Of a stretch of 64,000 nt of DNA, positions 36,101 through 43,402 are shown one piece after another. Position 1 is the first letter of the stretch, and each line of letters opens with the position of its first letter. The stretch is from the NCBI GenBank assembly GCA_028692275.1, contig JAQUXR010000011.1, positions 6,149-70,148 on the forward strand, written 5' to 3'. A program made the position numbers and the translations under genes. The notes below the pieces were generated by a model. It had not been told where the DNA came from. It saw nothing but the letters and a program-made list of their open reading frames with translations, and did not search any database. This DNA comes from Frisingicoccus sp009929615 (GTDB taxonomy: Bacteria > Bacillota > Clostridia > Lachnospirales > Lachnospiraceae).

Positions 36101-36360
36101 TGAAAGCAACAAGAATTAATAAAATAAATGATGGTTCTCCGAATGTGCTTGATTTGATTCTTGCCGGAGAAGTGGACCTGGTTATCGACACACCAACCCA
36201 GGGTCGTGATAAATCCAGAGATGGATTCCTTATCCGTCGAAATGCCATTGAAACAGGTGTAACCTGTCTGACTTCTCTGGATACAGCCAAGGCATTGATT
36301 AACAGCCTTGAAAATTCCAGCTTAAGCGATTTATCAGTGGTAGATATTGCAGGAATTTAA
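33160..36360 (+). CDS. carB: Carbamoyl-phosphate synthase large subunit
   Basis: A 1066-residue protein with the two homologous ATP-grasp halves: the first starts at [28 protein letters not shown], the second at about residue 553 with [23 protein letters not shown]. The C-terminal MGS-like allosteric domain (about 935-1060) follows. It makes carbamoyl phosphate from bicarbonate, ammonia and two ATP. The ATG at 33160 lies 9 bases after GGAGG inside carA, supporting this start over an earlier TTG. Length is normal. Confidence 0.97.
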   Translation: [1066 protein letters not shown]

Positions 36361-36368
36361 TTTCTGAA

Positions 36369-36413
36369 GGGTAATCTATTGACAAAATATGGGATTTGCT
36401 GATATGATTACCC
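36369..36413 (+). promoter_or_regulatory. glnA promoter flanked by an 8-bp inverted repeat
   Basis: TTGACA (36379-36384) and TATGAT (36403-36408) are spaced by 18 bases. GGGTAATC (36369-36376) and GATTACCC (36406-36413) form a perfect inverted repeat around the promoter. It could be two operator half-sites, or a hairpin in carAB read-through RNA. Confidence 0.65.
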
Positions 36414-36421
36414 CAGAAGAC

Positions 36422-36455
36422 AAAGGCGTACTTAATGGATAAGTGCGCCTTTTTT
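36422..36455 (+). terminator. Terminator hairpin in the glnA leader (candidate attenuator)
   Basis: AGGCGTACTTA (36424-36434) pairs with TAAGTGCGCCT (36440-36450) with one G-T pair, closing ATGGA, and six T follow. It lies about 10 bases after the predicted glnA transcript start and 21 bases before the start codon. No promoter fits downstream of it, so all glnA transcription must pass it. Control by the ANTAR regulator encoded after glnA is inferred. Confidence 0.75.
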
Positions 36456-36475
36456 AAAAAAAGGAGTGAGCGAGC

Positions 36476-37807
36476 GTGCCAAGATATACCAAACAGGATA
36501 TTATCAATATGATTCAGGATAATGATGTTGAATTTATTCGTTTGCAGTTTACAGACATTTTTGGAACATTAAAGAATGTAGCGATTACATCCAGCCAGAT
36601 AGAACGTGCCCTTAACAATCAGTGTATGTTTGACGGTTCAGCTATTGAAGGATTTGTAAGGATTGAAGAGTCTGATATGTATCTTCGTCCAGACTTAGAT
36701 ACTTTCCAGATTTTCCCATGGCGTCCACAGCAGGGGAAGGTTGCACGACTGATTTGTGATGTTTATCGTCCGAATGGAGAACCTTTTGAAGGGGATCCAC
36801 GATATATTTTACGTAAAGTGATTAAACAGGCTGAAGATATGGGCTTTAGTTTTGAAGTAGGACCGGAATGTGAATTTTTCCTTTTCCATACCGATGATAA
36901 TGGTATGCCTACAACGATTACCCATGAAAAAGGAAGCTATTTTGATTTAGGGCCAGTGGACCTGGGTGAGAATGCCCGCCGTGATATGGTTTTGAATCTG
37001 GAGGATATGGGCTTTGAAATCGAAGCTTCCCACCATGAAGTAGCATCTGCTCAGCATGAGATTGATTTTGCTCATAACGGAGCACTTCAGACAGCGGATG
37101 ATATTATGACATTAAAATTAGTTATTAAATCCATTGCAAAACGCCATGGACTTCATGCATCCTTTATGCCGAAGCCAAAATCAGGTGTTGCAGGTTCTGG
37201 TATGCATATTAACATGTCATTACAGAAGAATGGACATAATATTTTCTGTGACGAAGAGGATGAACTGGGATTAAGCAAGGATGCTTATCATTTTATTGCA
37301 GGGCTTCTGGCCCACGCAAAAGGCATCACCGCTTTGACGAATCCGCTGGTTAATTCCTATAAGCGACTGGTTACAGGTTATGAAGCACCAATTTATATTG
37401 CATGGTCAGTGATGAACCGCAGTCCGTTGGTACGTGTTCCGGCAGCTCGCGGTAAAGAAACCCGTGTAGAACTTCGTTGCCCGGACCCGGCATGTAATCC
37501 ATATCTTGTGCTGGCTGTATGTCTGGCTGCAGGCCTGGAAGGTATTAAGAAGAAATTAGCACCACCAGCCCGTGTAGACCGTAATATTTTTGAAATGGAC
37601 AGAATAGAAAAAGCGGCATTGCATATTGAAAGTCTTCCTTTGGATTTGTATGAAGCAACCAAGGAACTTGAAAAAGATGCCTTTATCCGTGACGTGCTGG
37701 GCGAACATGTCAGTGAGAAATATATTGAAGCCAAATTCAAAGAGTGGGAAGATTATCGTATTCAGGTTACTGAATGGGAGATTGAAGAGTACTTATATCG
37801 AATTTAA
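36476..37807 (+). CDS. glnA: Glutamine synthetase type I (GSI-alpha-like)
   Basis: A 443-residue glutamine synthetase that joins glutamate and ammonia using ATP. The start is GTG, after AAAGGAGTGAG. The motifs DGSAIEGF, the ATP/metal region GPECEFFLF, HHEVASAQHEIDF, and SGMHINMSL are present. Its length and the absence of an adenylylation loop insertion point to the short GSI-alpha group, which is usually regulated by feedback or transcription rather than adenylylation. It lies between carAB and the ANTAR regulator gene. Confidence 0.96.
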   Translation: MPRYTKQDIINMIQDNDVEFIRLQFTDIFGTLKNVAITSSQIERALNNQCMFDGSAIEGFVRIEESDMYLRPDLDTFQIFPWRPQQGKVARLICDVYRPNGEPFEGDPRYILRKVIKQAEDMGFSFEVGPECEFFLFHTDDNGMPTTITHEKGSYFDLGPVDLGENARRDMVLNLEDMGFEIEASHHEVASAQHEIDFAHNGALQTADDIMTLKLVIKSIAKRHGLHASFMPKPKSGVAGSGMHINMSLQKNGHNIFCDEEDELGLSKDAYHFIAGLLAHAKGITALTNPLVNSYKRLVTGYEAPIYIAWSVMNRSPLVRVPAARGKETRVELRCPDPACNPYLVLAVCLAAGLEGIKKKLAPPARVDRNIFEMDRIEKAALHIESLPLDLYEATKELEKDAFIRDVLGEHVSEKYIEAKFKEWEDYRIQVTEWEIEEYLYRI

Positions 37808-37848
37808 CTGTTAATACCGATGCATAATAATCCGAGGTGATGTACAAG

Positions 37849-38400
37849 ATGGTCAGCATAATCGTAGCCTTTAAGAAACAAACAGACGCTGTGAATATAC
37901 GAAATTTGTTGACGAGATTTGGATATAATGTAGTCGGGGTTTGCACAAGCGGAGCCTCTGTTTTGAATGTGATTGACCAGATGATTGACTCAGATGGTAT
38001 TGTCATCAGCGGATGCCGCTTAACAGATATGGATTATTTTCAATTATATAAGTATCTTCCGGATTATTATGAAATGGTGATTATGGGGTCACAGGCAGCT
38101 CTGGGACAATTGGAATATATCGATGCATTGAAGGTTGCACTTCCGATGAAGACCCAGGAGTTTGTCAATAATATTCAGCTTTTAGAGACCACGATGATGC
38201 GTAAGCGCAAGCGGCGGAGAGAGCAGCCGAAGAATCGTTCAGGGGAGGACCGTATTCTTATTGAGAATGCCAAGAGCCTGTTAATGGAAGCTAAAAAGTA
38301 TACAGAAGAGGATGCTCACAGATATCTTCAAAGGACCAGTATGAGTAATGGTACAAGCATGGTAGAAACAGCTCAGATGGTTATGGAGTTATTTGCTTAA
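37849..38400 (+). CDS. ANTAR antiterminator with pseudo-receiver domain
   Basis: A 183-residue protein. Residues 1-110 have a CheY-like fold, but the phosphoacceptor position is not aspartate (VISGCRLTDMD), so it is a pseudo-receiver. The C-terminal ANTAR domain (about 130-183) has IENAKSLLMEAKKYTEEDAHRYLQ, the three-helix RNA-binding pattern. ANTAR proteins stop terminator hairpins from forming. Its position just after glnA and the terminator in the glnA leader make glnA the likely target, as in clostridial glnA-nitR pairs. Start: ATG 9 bases after GAGGTG. Confidence 0.85.
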   Translation: MVSIIVAFKKQTDAVNIRNLLTRFGYNVVGVCTSGASVLNVIDQMIDSDGIVISGCRLTDMDYFQLYKYLPDYYEMVIMGSQAALGQLEYIDALKVALPMKTQEFVNNIQLLETTMMRKRKRRREQPKNRSGEDRILIENAKSLLMEAKKYTEEDAHRYLQRTSMSNGTSMVETAQMVMELFA

Positions 38401-38438
38401 ATTGAGAGAATCTGAAGAAAAGATGAAGGAGTTTCAAT

Positions 38439-38509
38439 GCGGATGGTGCCGCGGGAAACGATGCTTAGATATCCCGTCCCGGAATTTTTTGAAATTTCGG
38501 GACATTTTT
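38439..38509 (+). promoter_or_regulatory. T-box-like element with terminator before gatC
   Basis: GGATGGTGCCGCGG (38441-38454) matches the T-box sequence (consensus GGGTGGNACCGCG) and is followed by CCCGTCCC. A 12-bp terminator stem (38476-38487 with 38492-38503) is followed by ATTTTT. The upstream leader (38401-38440) is far too short for a canonical Stem I with specifier loop, so this is either a minimal or decayed T-box or another antitermination element. Confidence 0.6.
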
Positions 38510-38536
38510 GTGTAGTAGATAGAGGAGGAAGCTTTT

Positions 38537-38830
38537 ATGGCAAACGTGATTTCTGACGAAACCATTGAATATGTAGGAATCCTAGCGAAACTGGAATTAT
38601 CTGAGAGCGAGAAAGAACAGGCGAAAAAAGATATGGGCAGTATGCTAGATTATATTGATAAATTGAATGAACTGGATACAACGGGTGTTGAACCCATGTC
38701 CCATGTATTTCCTGTGCATAATGTATTCCGTGAAGATGTTGTTGCCAATGGTGATATGCGGGATGAGGTTCTTGCAAATGCACCAAAGGAAAAAGATGGA
38801 AGTTTTGTTGTTCCAAAGACGGTAGAATAG
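38537..38830 (+). CDS. gatC: Asp/Glu-tRNA amidotransferase subunit C
   Basis: A 97-residue GatC, the small scaffold that holds GatA and GatB together. The N-terminal helices (ETIEYVGILAKLELSESEKE) and the LNELDTTGVEPMSHVFP block are typical. Start follows AGGAGG. It is the first gene of gatCAB, which turns Glu-tRNA(Gln) and Asp-tRNA(Asn) into the amidated forms. Confidence 0.95.
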   Translation: MANVISDETIEYVGILAKLELSESEKEQAKKDMGSMLDYIDKLNELDTTGVEPMSHVFPVHNVFREDVVANGDMRDEVLANAPKEKDGSFVVPKTVE

Positions 38831-38840
38831 GAGGACGGAT

Positions 38841-40313
38841 ATGGACTTAATGCAATTTACCGCAGTAGAACTTGGTAAAATGATTAAAAATAAAGAAGTT
38901 ACCGTAAAAGACTGTGTTCTTGCTGCATTTTCCCAGATAGAAGCAGTAGAAGGACAGATTCACAGTTTTGTTACTCTGGATAAGGAAGGTGCTTTAAAAA
39001 GAGCTGAAGAAGTGCAGGCAAAGATTGATTCCGGTGAACTGGCGGGACCGCTGGCCGGTGTTCCGGTAGCCATTAAAGATAATATGTGCACCAAAGGAAT
39101 GCTCACGACCTGCAGTTCCAAAATCTTATCTAATTTTGTACCGCCTTATACAGCGGAAGCTGTGTTGAATCTGGAAAAAGCCGGGGCAGTGATTATTGGC
39201 AAGACCAATATGGACGAATTTGCTATGGGAAGCACATCCGAAACTTCAGCCTATGGAGCAACAAAGAATCCATGGAATCCAGACCATGTACCAGGTGGCT
39301 CTTCCGGTGGAAGCTGTTCTTCTGTTGCTGCTGAGGAAGTATCCTATGCGCTGGGCTCAGACACCGGTGGTTCCATCCGTCAGCCAAGTTCTTTTTGTGG
39401 TGTGACCGGATTAAAGCCAACTTATGGAACAGTATCCCGCTATGGTTTGATTGCCTATGGCTCATCTTTGGATCAGATTGGCCCGGTGGCAAAAGATGTG
39501 ACAGACTGTGCCACAATTCTTGAAGCTATTGCATCTTATGATCCTAAGGACAGCACATCGGTTCAGCGTGATGATTATGATTTCACGGCGGCTTTGGTGG
39601 ATGATGTCAAAGGTCTTCGCATTGGTATTCCGAAAGATTATTTTGGTGAAGGTCTGGATGAAGATGTAAAAAATGCAGTTTTGTCGGCGGCGAAAGCCTT
39701 GGAAGCTAAAGGAGCAATTGTCGAAGAATTTGATTTAAGCCTGGTTGAATATGCGATTCCAGCCTATTATGTTATCGCATCAGCAGAGGCAAGCTCGAAC
39801 CTTGCAAGATTTGACGGCGTGAAATATGGCTATCGTACAGAGTCCTATGAGGGCTTGCATAACATGTACAAAAAGAGCCGTTCTGAAGGTTTTGGACCGG
39901 AAGTGAAACGAAGAATTATGCTCGGTTCCTTTGTTTTAAGTTCAGGCTATTATGATGCTTACTATCTGAAAGCACTTCGTACAAAAGCCTTGATTAAACA
40001 GGCTTTCGACAGAGCTTTTGAAAAATATGATGTTATTTTAGGGCCGGCAGCACCAACAACAGCGCCGAAATTGGGAGAATCTTTAAGCGATCCGATTAAG
40101 ATGTATCTGGGTGATATCTATACGATTTCAGTGAATCTTGCCGGACTGCCTGGTTTGTCCGTGCCTTGTGGCCTTGACCGCAAAGGTCTTCCAATCGGTG
40201 TTCAGATGATTGGGGACTGCTTTAAAGAAAAAAATATTATTCGTGCAGCCTATGCATTTGAGAAAACCCAGACCTATCATAGACCGGCAATGGCTGAGAA
40301 AGGAGCAGAATAA
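38841..40313 (+). CDS. gatA: Asp/Glu-tRNA amidotransferase subunit A
   Basis: A 490-residue amidase-signature enzyme that releases ammonia from glutamine for GatB. The Ser-cisSer-Lys triad is K79 (VAIKDN), S154 (GGSSGGS) and S178 (DTGGSIRQP). It follows gatC by 10 bases with its own GGAGG and abuts gatB. Confidence 0.97.
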   Translation: MDLMQFTAVELGKMIKNKEVTVKDCVLAAFSQIEAVEGQIHSFVTLDKEGALKRAEEVQAKIDSGELAGPLAGVPVAIKDNMCTKGMLTTCSSKILSNFVPPYTAEAVLNLEKAGAVIIGKTNMDEFAMGSTSETSAYGATKNPWNPDHVPGGSSGGSCSSVAAEEVSYALGSDTGGSIRQPSSFCGVTGLKPTYGTVSRYGLIAYGSSLDQIGPVAKDVTDCATILEAIASYDPKDSTSVQRDDYDFTAALVDDVKGLRIGIPKDYFGEGLDEDVKNAVLSAAKALEAKGAIVEEFDLSLVEYAIPAYYVIASAEASSNLARFDGVKYGYRTESYEGLHNMYKKSRSEGFGPEVKRRIMLGSFVLSSGYYDAYYLKALRTKALIKQAFDRAFEKYDVILGPAAPTTAPKLGESLSDPIKMYLGDIYTISVNLAGLPGLSVPCGLDRKGLPIGVQMIGDCFKEKNIIRAAYAFEKTQTYHRPAMAEKGAE

Positions 40314-40314
40314 T

Positions 40315-41754
40315 ATGTCAAAACAATATGAAACCGTTATTGGATTGGAAGTTCATGTTGAACTTGCCACAAAAACAAAGATTTTCTGCGCCTGCAGTAC
40401 GGAATTTGGCGGTGCGCCAAATACTCATACCTGCCCTGTATGTACGGGGATGCCGGGTTCATTGCCTGTTCTGAATAAAGAAGTTGTGGAAAAGGCTGTT
40501 GCCGTTGGCCTTGCAACGAATTGTACGATTACCCAGAACTGTAAATTTGACAGAAAGAATTACTTTTATCCGGATAATCCTCAGAACTATCAGATTTCCC
40601 AGTTGTATCTTCCAATCTGCCGAAACGGTGGGGTGGAGATTGAAACAGAGAGCGGTGAAAAGAAAATAATTGGCATTCATGAGATTCATATGGAAGAGGA
40701 TGCAGGAAAGCTTATTCATGATGAATGGGATGACTGCTCATTGGTGGATTACAATCGTTCCGGTGTTCCGTTGATTGAGATTGTTTCGGAACCGGATATG
40801 CGTTCTGCAGATGAAGTTATTGCCTATCTTGAAAAACTTCGTATGATTATCCAGTACTTGGGTGCTTCTGACTGTAAGCTTCAGGAAGGTTCAATGAGAG
40901 CCGATGTCAATTTGTCCATTCGTGAATCAGGGGCAGAAGCCTTTGGAACGCGTACCGAGATGAAGAATCTGAATTCCTTTAAAGCTATTGCCAGAGCGAT
41001 TGAAGGTGAAAAAGAGCGCCAGATCGAACTTCTCGAAGAGGGCAAGGCAGTTGTTCAGGAGACCCGTCGCTGGGATGATAGTAAAGAAAGTTCCTATGCG
41101 ATGCGTTCCAAGGAAGATGCACAGGATTACCGCTATTTCCCTGAACCGGATTTGGTTCCTGTCATTATCAGCGATGCGTGGATTGAAGAAATTCGCAGTC
41201 GTCAGCCGGAACTTCGGACAGAAAAACTGGAACGTTATAAAAAAGAATATGATATTCCGGAGTATGATGCAGAGATTCTTACAGCCCATAAAAAACTGGC
41301 GGATATTTTTGAAGCTACAGTGGCTATCTGCAATAAACCAAAGGAAGTATCCAACTGGCTTATGGTGGAAACTATGCGTCTTTTGAAAGAGAAGAACATG
41401 GAACCGGAAGATATCTCCTTTGCACCGGAGAATTTAGCGGAATTAATCGGACTTATTGATCAGAGTATTATTAACCGTACAGTGGCCAAAGAAGTCTTTG
41501 AAAAGATTTTTGAGGACAATATCAAACCAGCTGCTTATGTTGAGGAAAATGGCTTGAAAAATGTTGCTGATGATGGTGCTTTAAAGAGCGTTATTGAGGG
41601 CATCGTGGAAGCTAACCCACAGTCGGTGGCAGACTATAAGGCTGGCAAGAAAAAAGCCATAGGATTCCTTGTAGGACAGACGATGAAAGCTATGAAGGGA
41701 AAGGCTGATCCGGGCAGTATAAATAAGATTTTATCAGAGATTTTAGATAATTAA
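40315..41754 (+). CDS. gatB: Asp/Glu-tRNA amidotransferase subunit B
   Basis: A 479-residue GatB that phosphorylates and amidates the misacylated tRNA. YETVIGLEVHVEL opens the catalytic cradle; the zinc cysteines are CAC...CPVC (near residues 22-42). A helical and YqeY-like tail binds tRNA. The ATG at 40315 comes one base after the gatA stop, with AAAGGAG upstream; longer in-frame readings run into gatA. Confidence 0.97.
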   Translation: MSKQYETVIGLEVHVELATKTKIFCACSTEFGGAPNTHTCPVCTGMPGSLPVLNKEVVEKAVAVGLATNCTITQNCKFDRKNYFYPDNPQNYQISQLYLPICRNGGVEIETESGEKKIIGIHEIHMEEDAGKLIHDEWDDCSLVDYNRSGVPLIEIVSEPDMRSADEVIAYLEKLRMIIQYLGASDCKLQEGSMRADVNLSIRESGAEAFGTRTEMKNLNSFKAIARAIEGEKERQIELLEEGKAVVQETRRWDDSKESSYAMRSKEDAQDYRYFPEPDLVPVIISDAWIEEIRSRQPELRTEKLERYKKEYDIPEYDAEILTAHKKLADIFEATVAICNKPKEVSNWLMVETMRLLKEKNMEPEDISFAPENLAELIGLIDQSIINRTVAKEVFEKIFEDNIKPAAYVEENGLKNVADDGALKSVIEGIVEANPQSVADYKAGKKKAIGFLVGQTMKAMKGKADPGSINKILSEILDN

Positions 41755-41762
41755 AAAATCCT

Positions 41763-41792
41763 TTGACAAAGCTGAAAGATGTGTGCTATTAT
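41763..41792 (+). promoter_or_regulatory. cspA promoter
   Basis: TTGACA (41763-41768) and TATTAT (41787-41792) are spaced by 18 bases, giving a leader of about 110 bases before the cold-shock gene. Confidence 0.75.
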
Positions 41793-41819
41793 AAAGCTAC
41801 GATACGTACGAGATTTAAA

Positions 41820-41871
41820 GTTGGCAGGAGGAACGGTCATTTTTAAATGAACACTCTTGCCAACATTTTTT
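41820..41871 (+). terminator. Terminator-like hairpin in the cold-shock gene leader
   Basis: GTTGGCAGGAG (41820-41830) pairs with CTCTTGCCAAC (41854-41864), followed by ATTTTTT. The loop holds a second small hairpin (TCATTT with AAATGA). It lies between the promoter and the start codon, so it is either an attenuator, a thermoswitch, or both. Confidence 0.75.
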
Positions 41872-41909
41872 GTATGTATAAGAATTTTTTATTTAGGAGG
41901 TACTTGGTC

Positions 41910-42122
41910 ATGAATACAGGTACAGTAAAATGGTTTAACGAACAAAAAGGTTTTGGTTTTATCACATGTGATGAAGATGGAAAAGATGTTTTCGTACATT
42001 TTTCTGCTATTTCCGGAAACGGTTTTAAAACTCTTCAGGAAGGTCAGAAAGTAACATTTGATACAGAAGCTGACCCAAAAGATCCTGGAAGAACAAAAGC
42101 TGTTAATGTATGCGTAGCATAA
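41910..42122 (+). CDS. Cold-shock domain protein (CspA family)
   Basis: A 70-residue single-strand nucleic-acid-binding OB-fold protein. RNP1 is KGFGFI and RNP2 is VFVHF. Such proteins melt RNA structure and act as antiterminators. The ATG at 41910 has AGGAGG 10 bases upstream; the in-frame upstream region is the leader hairpin and is not coding. Confidence 0.96.
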   Translation: MNTGTVKWFNEQKGFGFITCDEDGKDVFVHFSAISGNGFKTLQEGQKVTFDTEADPKDPGRTKAVNVCVA

Positions 42123-42159
42123 TTAAAGCATAGAATCGATTATCAGGAGAACCATCAAG

Positions 42160-42192
42160 AGCCATCATGCGTCGTGCATGATGGCTTTTTTT
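42160..42192 (+). terminator. Intrinsic terminator after the cold-shock gene
   Basis: AGCCATCATGC (42160-42170) pairs with GCATGATGGCT (42176-42186), followed by seven T. Confidence 0.94.
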
Positions 42193-42235
42193 GTGCTATT
42201 ATATTGGTATAGATGAAAAGCTTGGAGGGTATCCA

Positions 42236-43402
42236 TTGAAAATATTCCATATATCCGATTTGCATATCGGAAAACAATTAAATTACTATAGCCTGAAAGA
42301 AAACCAGACAGCAGTTTTAGAACAGGTGATTGAAAAGATGAAAGAGCATCGTCCGGATGTACTGCTCATTGCGGGAGATATTTATGATAAAGCAATGCCT
42401 TCCGGAGAGGCATATAAGATTTTTGATTTATTTTTACAGCAGATATCTGAAATTACACCGATAATTCCTGTGTTTATTATTGCAGGAAATCACGATTCGC
42501 CGGAACGGCTGAATTATGCCAGTTCCTTTATGGAGAAACATCATATTCATATATCGGTCATGCCGCCTCAGCAGGAAGATGAGTATTTAAAAAAAGTTAT
42601 TCTTGAGGATGCCTATGGTCCGGTTAATTTTTATTTTCTGCCCTTTATGAAGCCGGGATATGTGCGCCATTTATTTCCGGAGCAGGATATAAGTGACTAT
42701 GAAAAAGCTGTTCGGGCTGTTCTTGAACGAGAAGAGATAAACTTTAAAGAGAGAAATGTGATTTTGTCCCATCAGTTTTATCAGGGCCAGGGATGGGATA
42801 CAGCGACCTGCGATTCAGAACAGGTTATGCTGTCCATCGGCGGTTTGGACCGAATTGATATATCCCTTCTGGAGAATTTTGATTATGCGGCATTAGGTCA
42901 TCTTCATGGTCCGCAGCAGATTAAATCTGAAAGGATTCGTTATTCCGGTTCACCTTTGAAATATTCTGTCAGTGAGGAACACCAGAAAAAATCGATTACG
43001 ATGATAACGCTGGGAGAAAAAGGGAGTCCTCTGGAAGTGGAATTGCTGCCTTTGAGGGCGTTACAGGATGTTCGCTCCGAAAGAGGCAGGCTCGAGGCGA
43101 TTCTTGAAAGAGCCAAACCCGGCACGCTTCATGACTTTATCAGTGTGACGGTGACAGACGAAACAGAGCCCTATCGAATGAAAGAACAGCTTCGGGAGAT
43201 TTACGATTTTATTTTAGATATTCATATAGACAATCAGAGAACGCGAAAAAAGATGGAAGCAAAATTAGAAGCTCGGGAGAATCTGAGTCCTAAGGCTGCC
43301 TTTGGGATGTTCTATGAAGAAATAATGAATGCCCCGCTAGGACGGGAAGAAGAGGAACTGTTGGAAAAAACATTAGATCGATTGACGGAGGAACGGGAAT
43401 GA
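42236..43402 (+). CDS. sbcD: SbcD exonuclease (Mre11 homologue)
   Basis: A 388-residue metallophosphoesterase. The phosphoesterase motifs are HISDLHIGK, AGDIYDKAMPS, IAGNHDS, and ALGHLHGPQ. With SbcC it cleaves hairpin and blocked DNA ends. Start: TTG at 42236, 6 bases after GGAGGG; no ATG alternative fits the conserved N-terminus. It overlaps sbcC as ATGA. Confidence 0.93.
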   Translation: MKIFHISDLHIGKQLNYYSLKENQTAVLEQVIEKMKEHRPDVLLIAGDIYDKAMPSGEAYKIFDLFLQQISEITPIIPVFIIAGNHDSPERLNYASSFMEKHHIHISVMPPQQEDEYLKKVILEDAYGPVNFYFLPFMKPGYVRHLFPEQDISDYEKAVRAVLEREEINFKERNVILSHQFYQGQGWDTATCDSEQVMLSIGGLDRIDISLLENFDYAALGHLHGPQQIKSERIRYSGSPLKYSVSEEHQKKSITMITLGEKGSPLEVELLPLRALQDVRSERGRLEAILERAKPGTLHDFISVTVTDETEPYRMKEQLREIYDFILDIHIDNQRTRKKMEAKLEARENLSPKAAFGMFYEEIMNAPLGREEEELLEKTLDRLTEERE

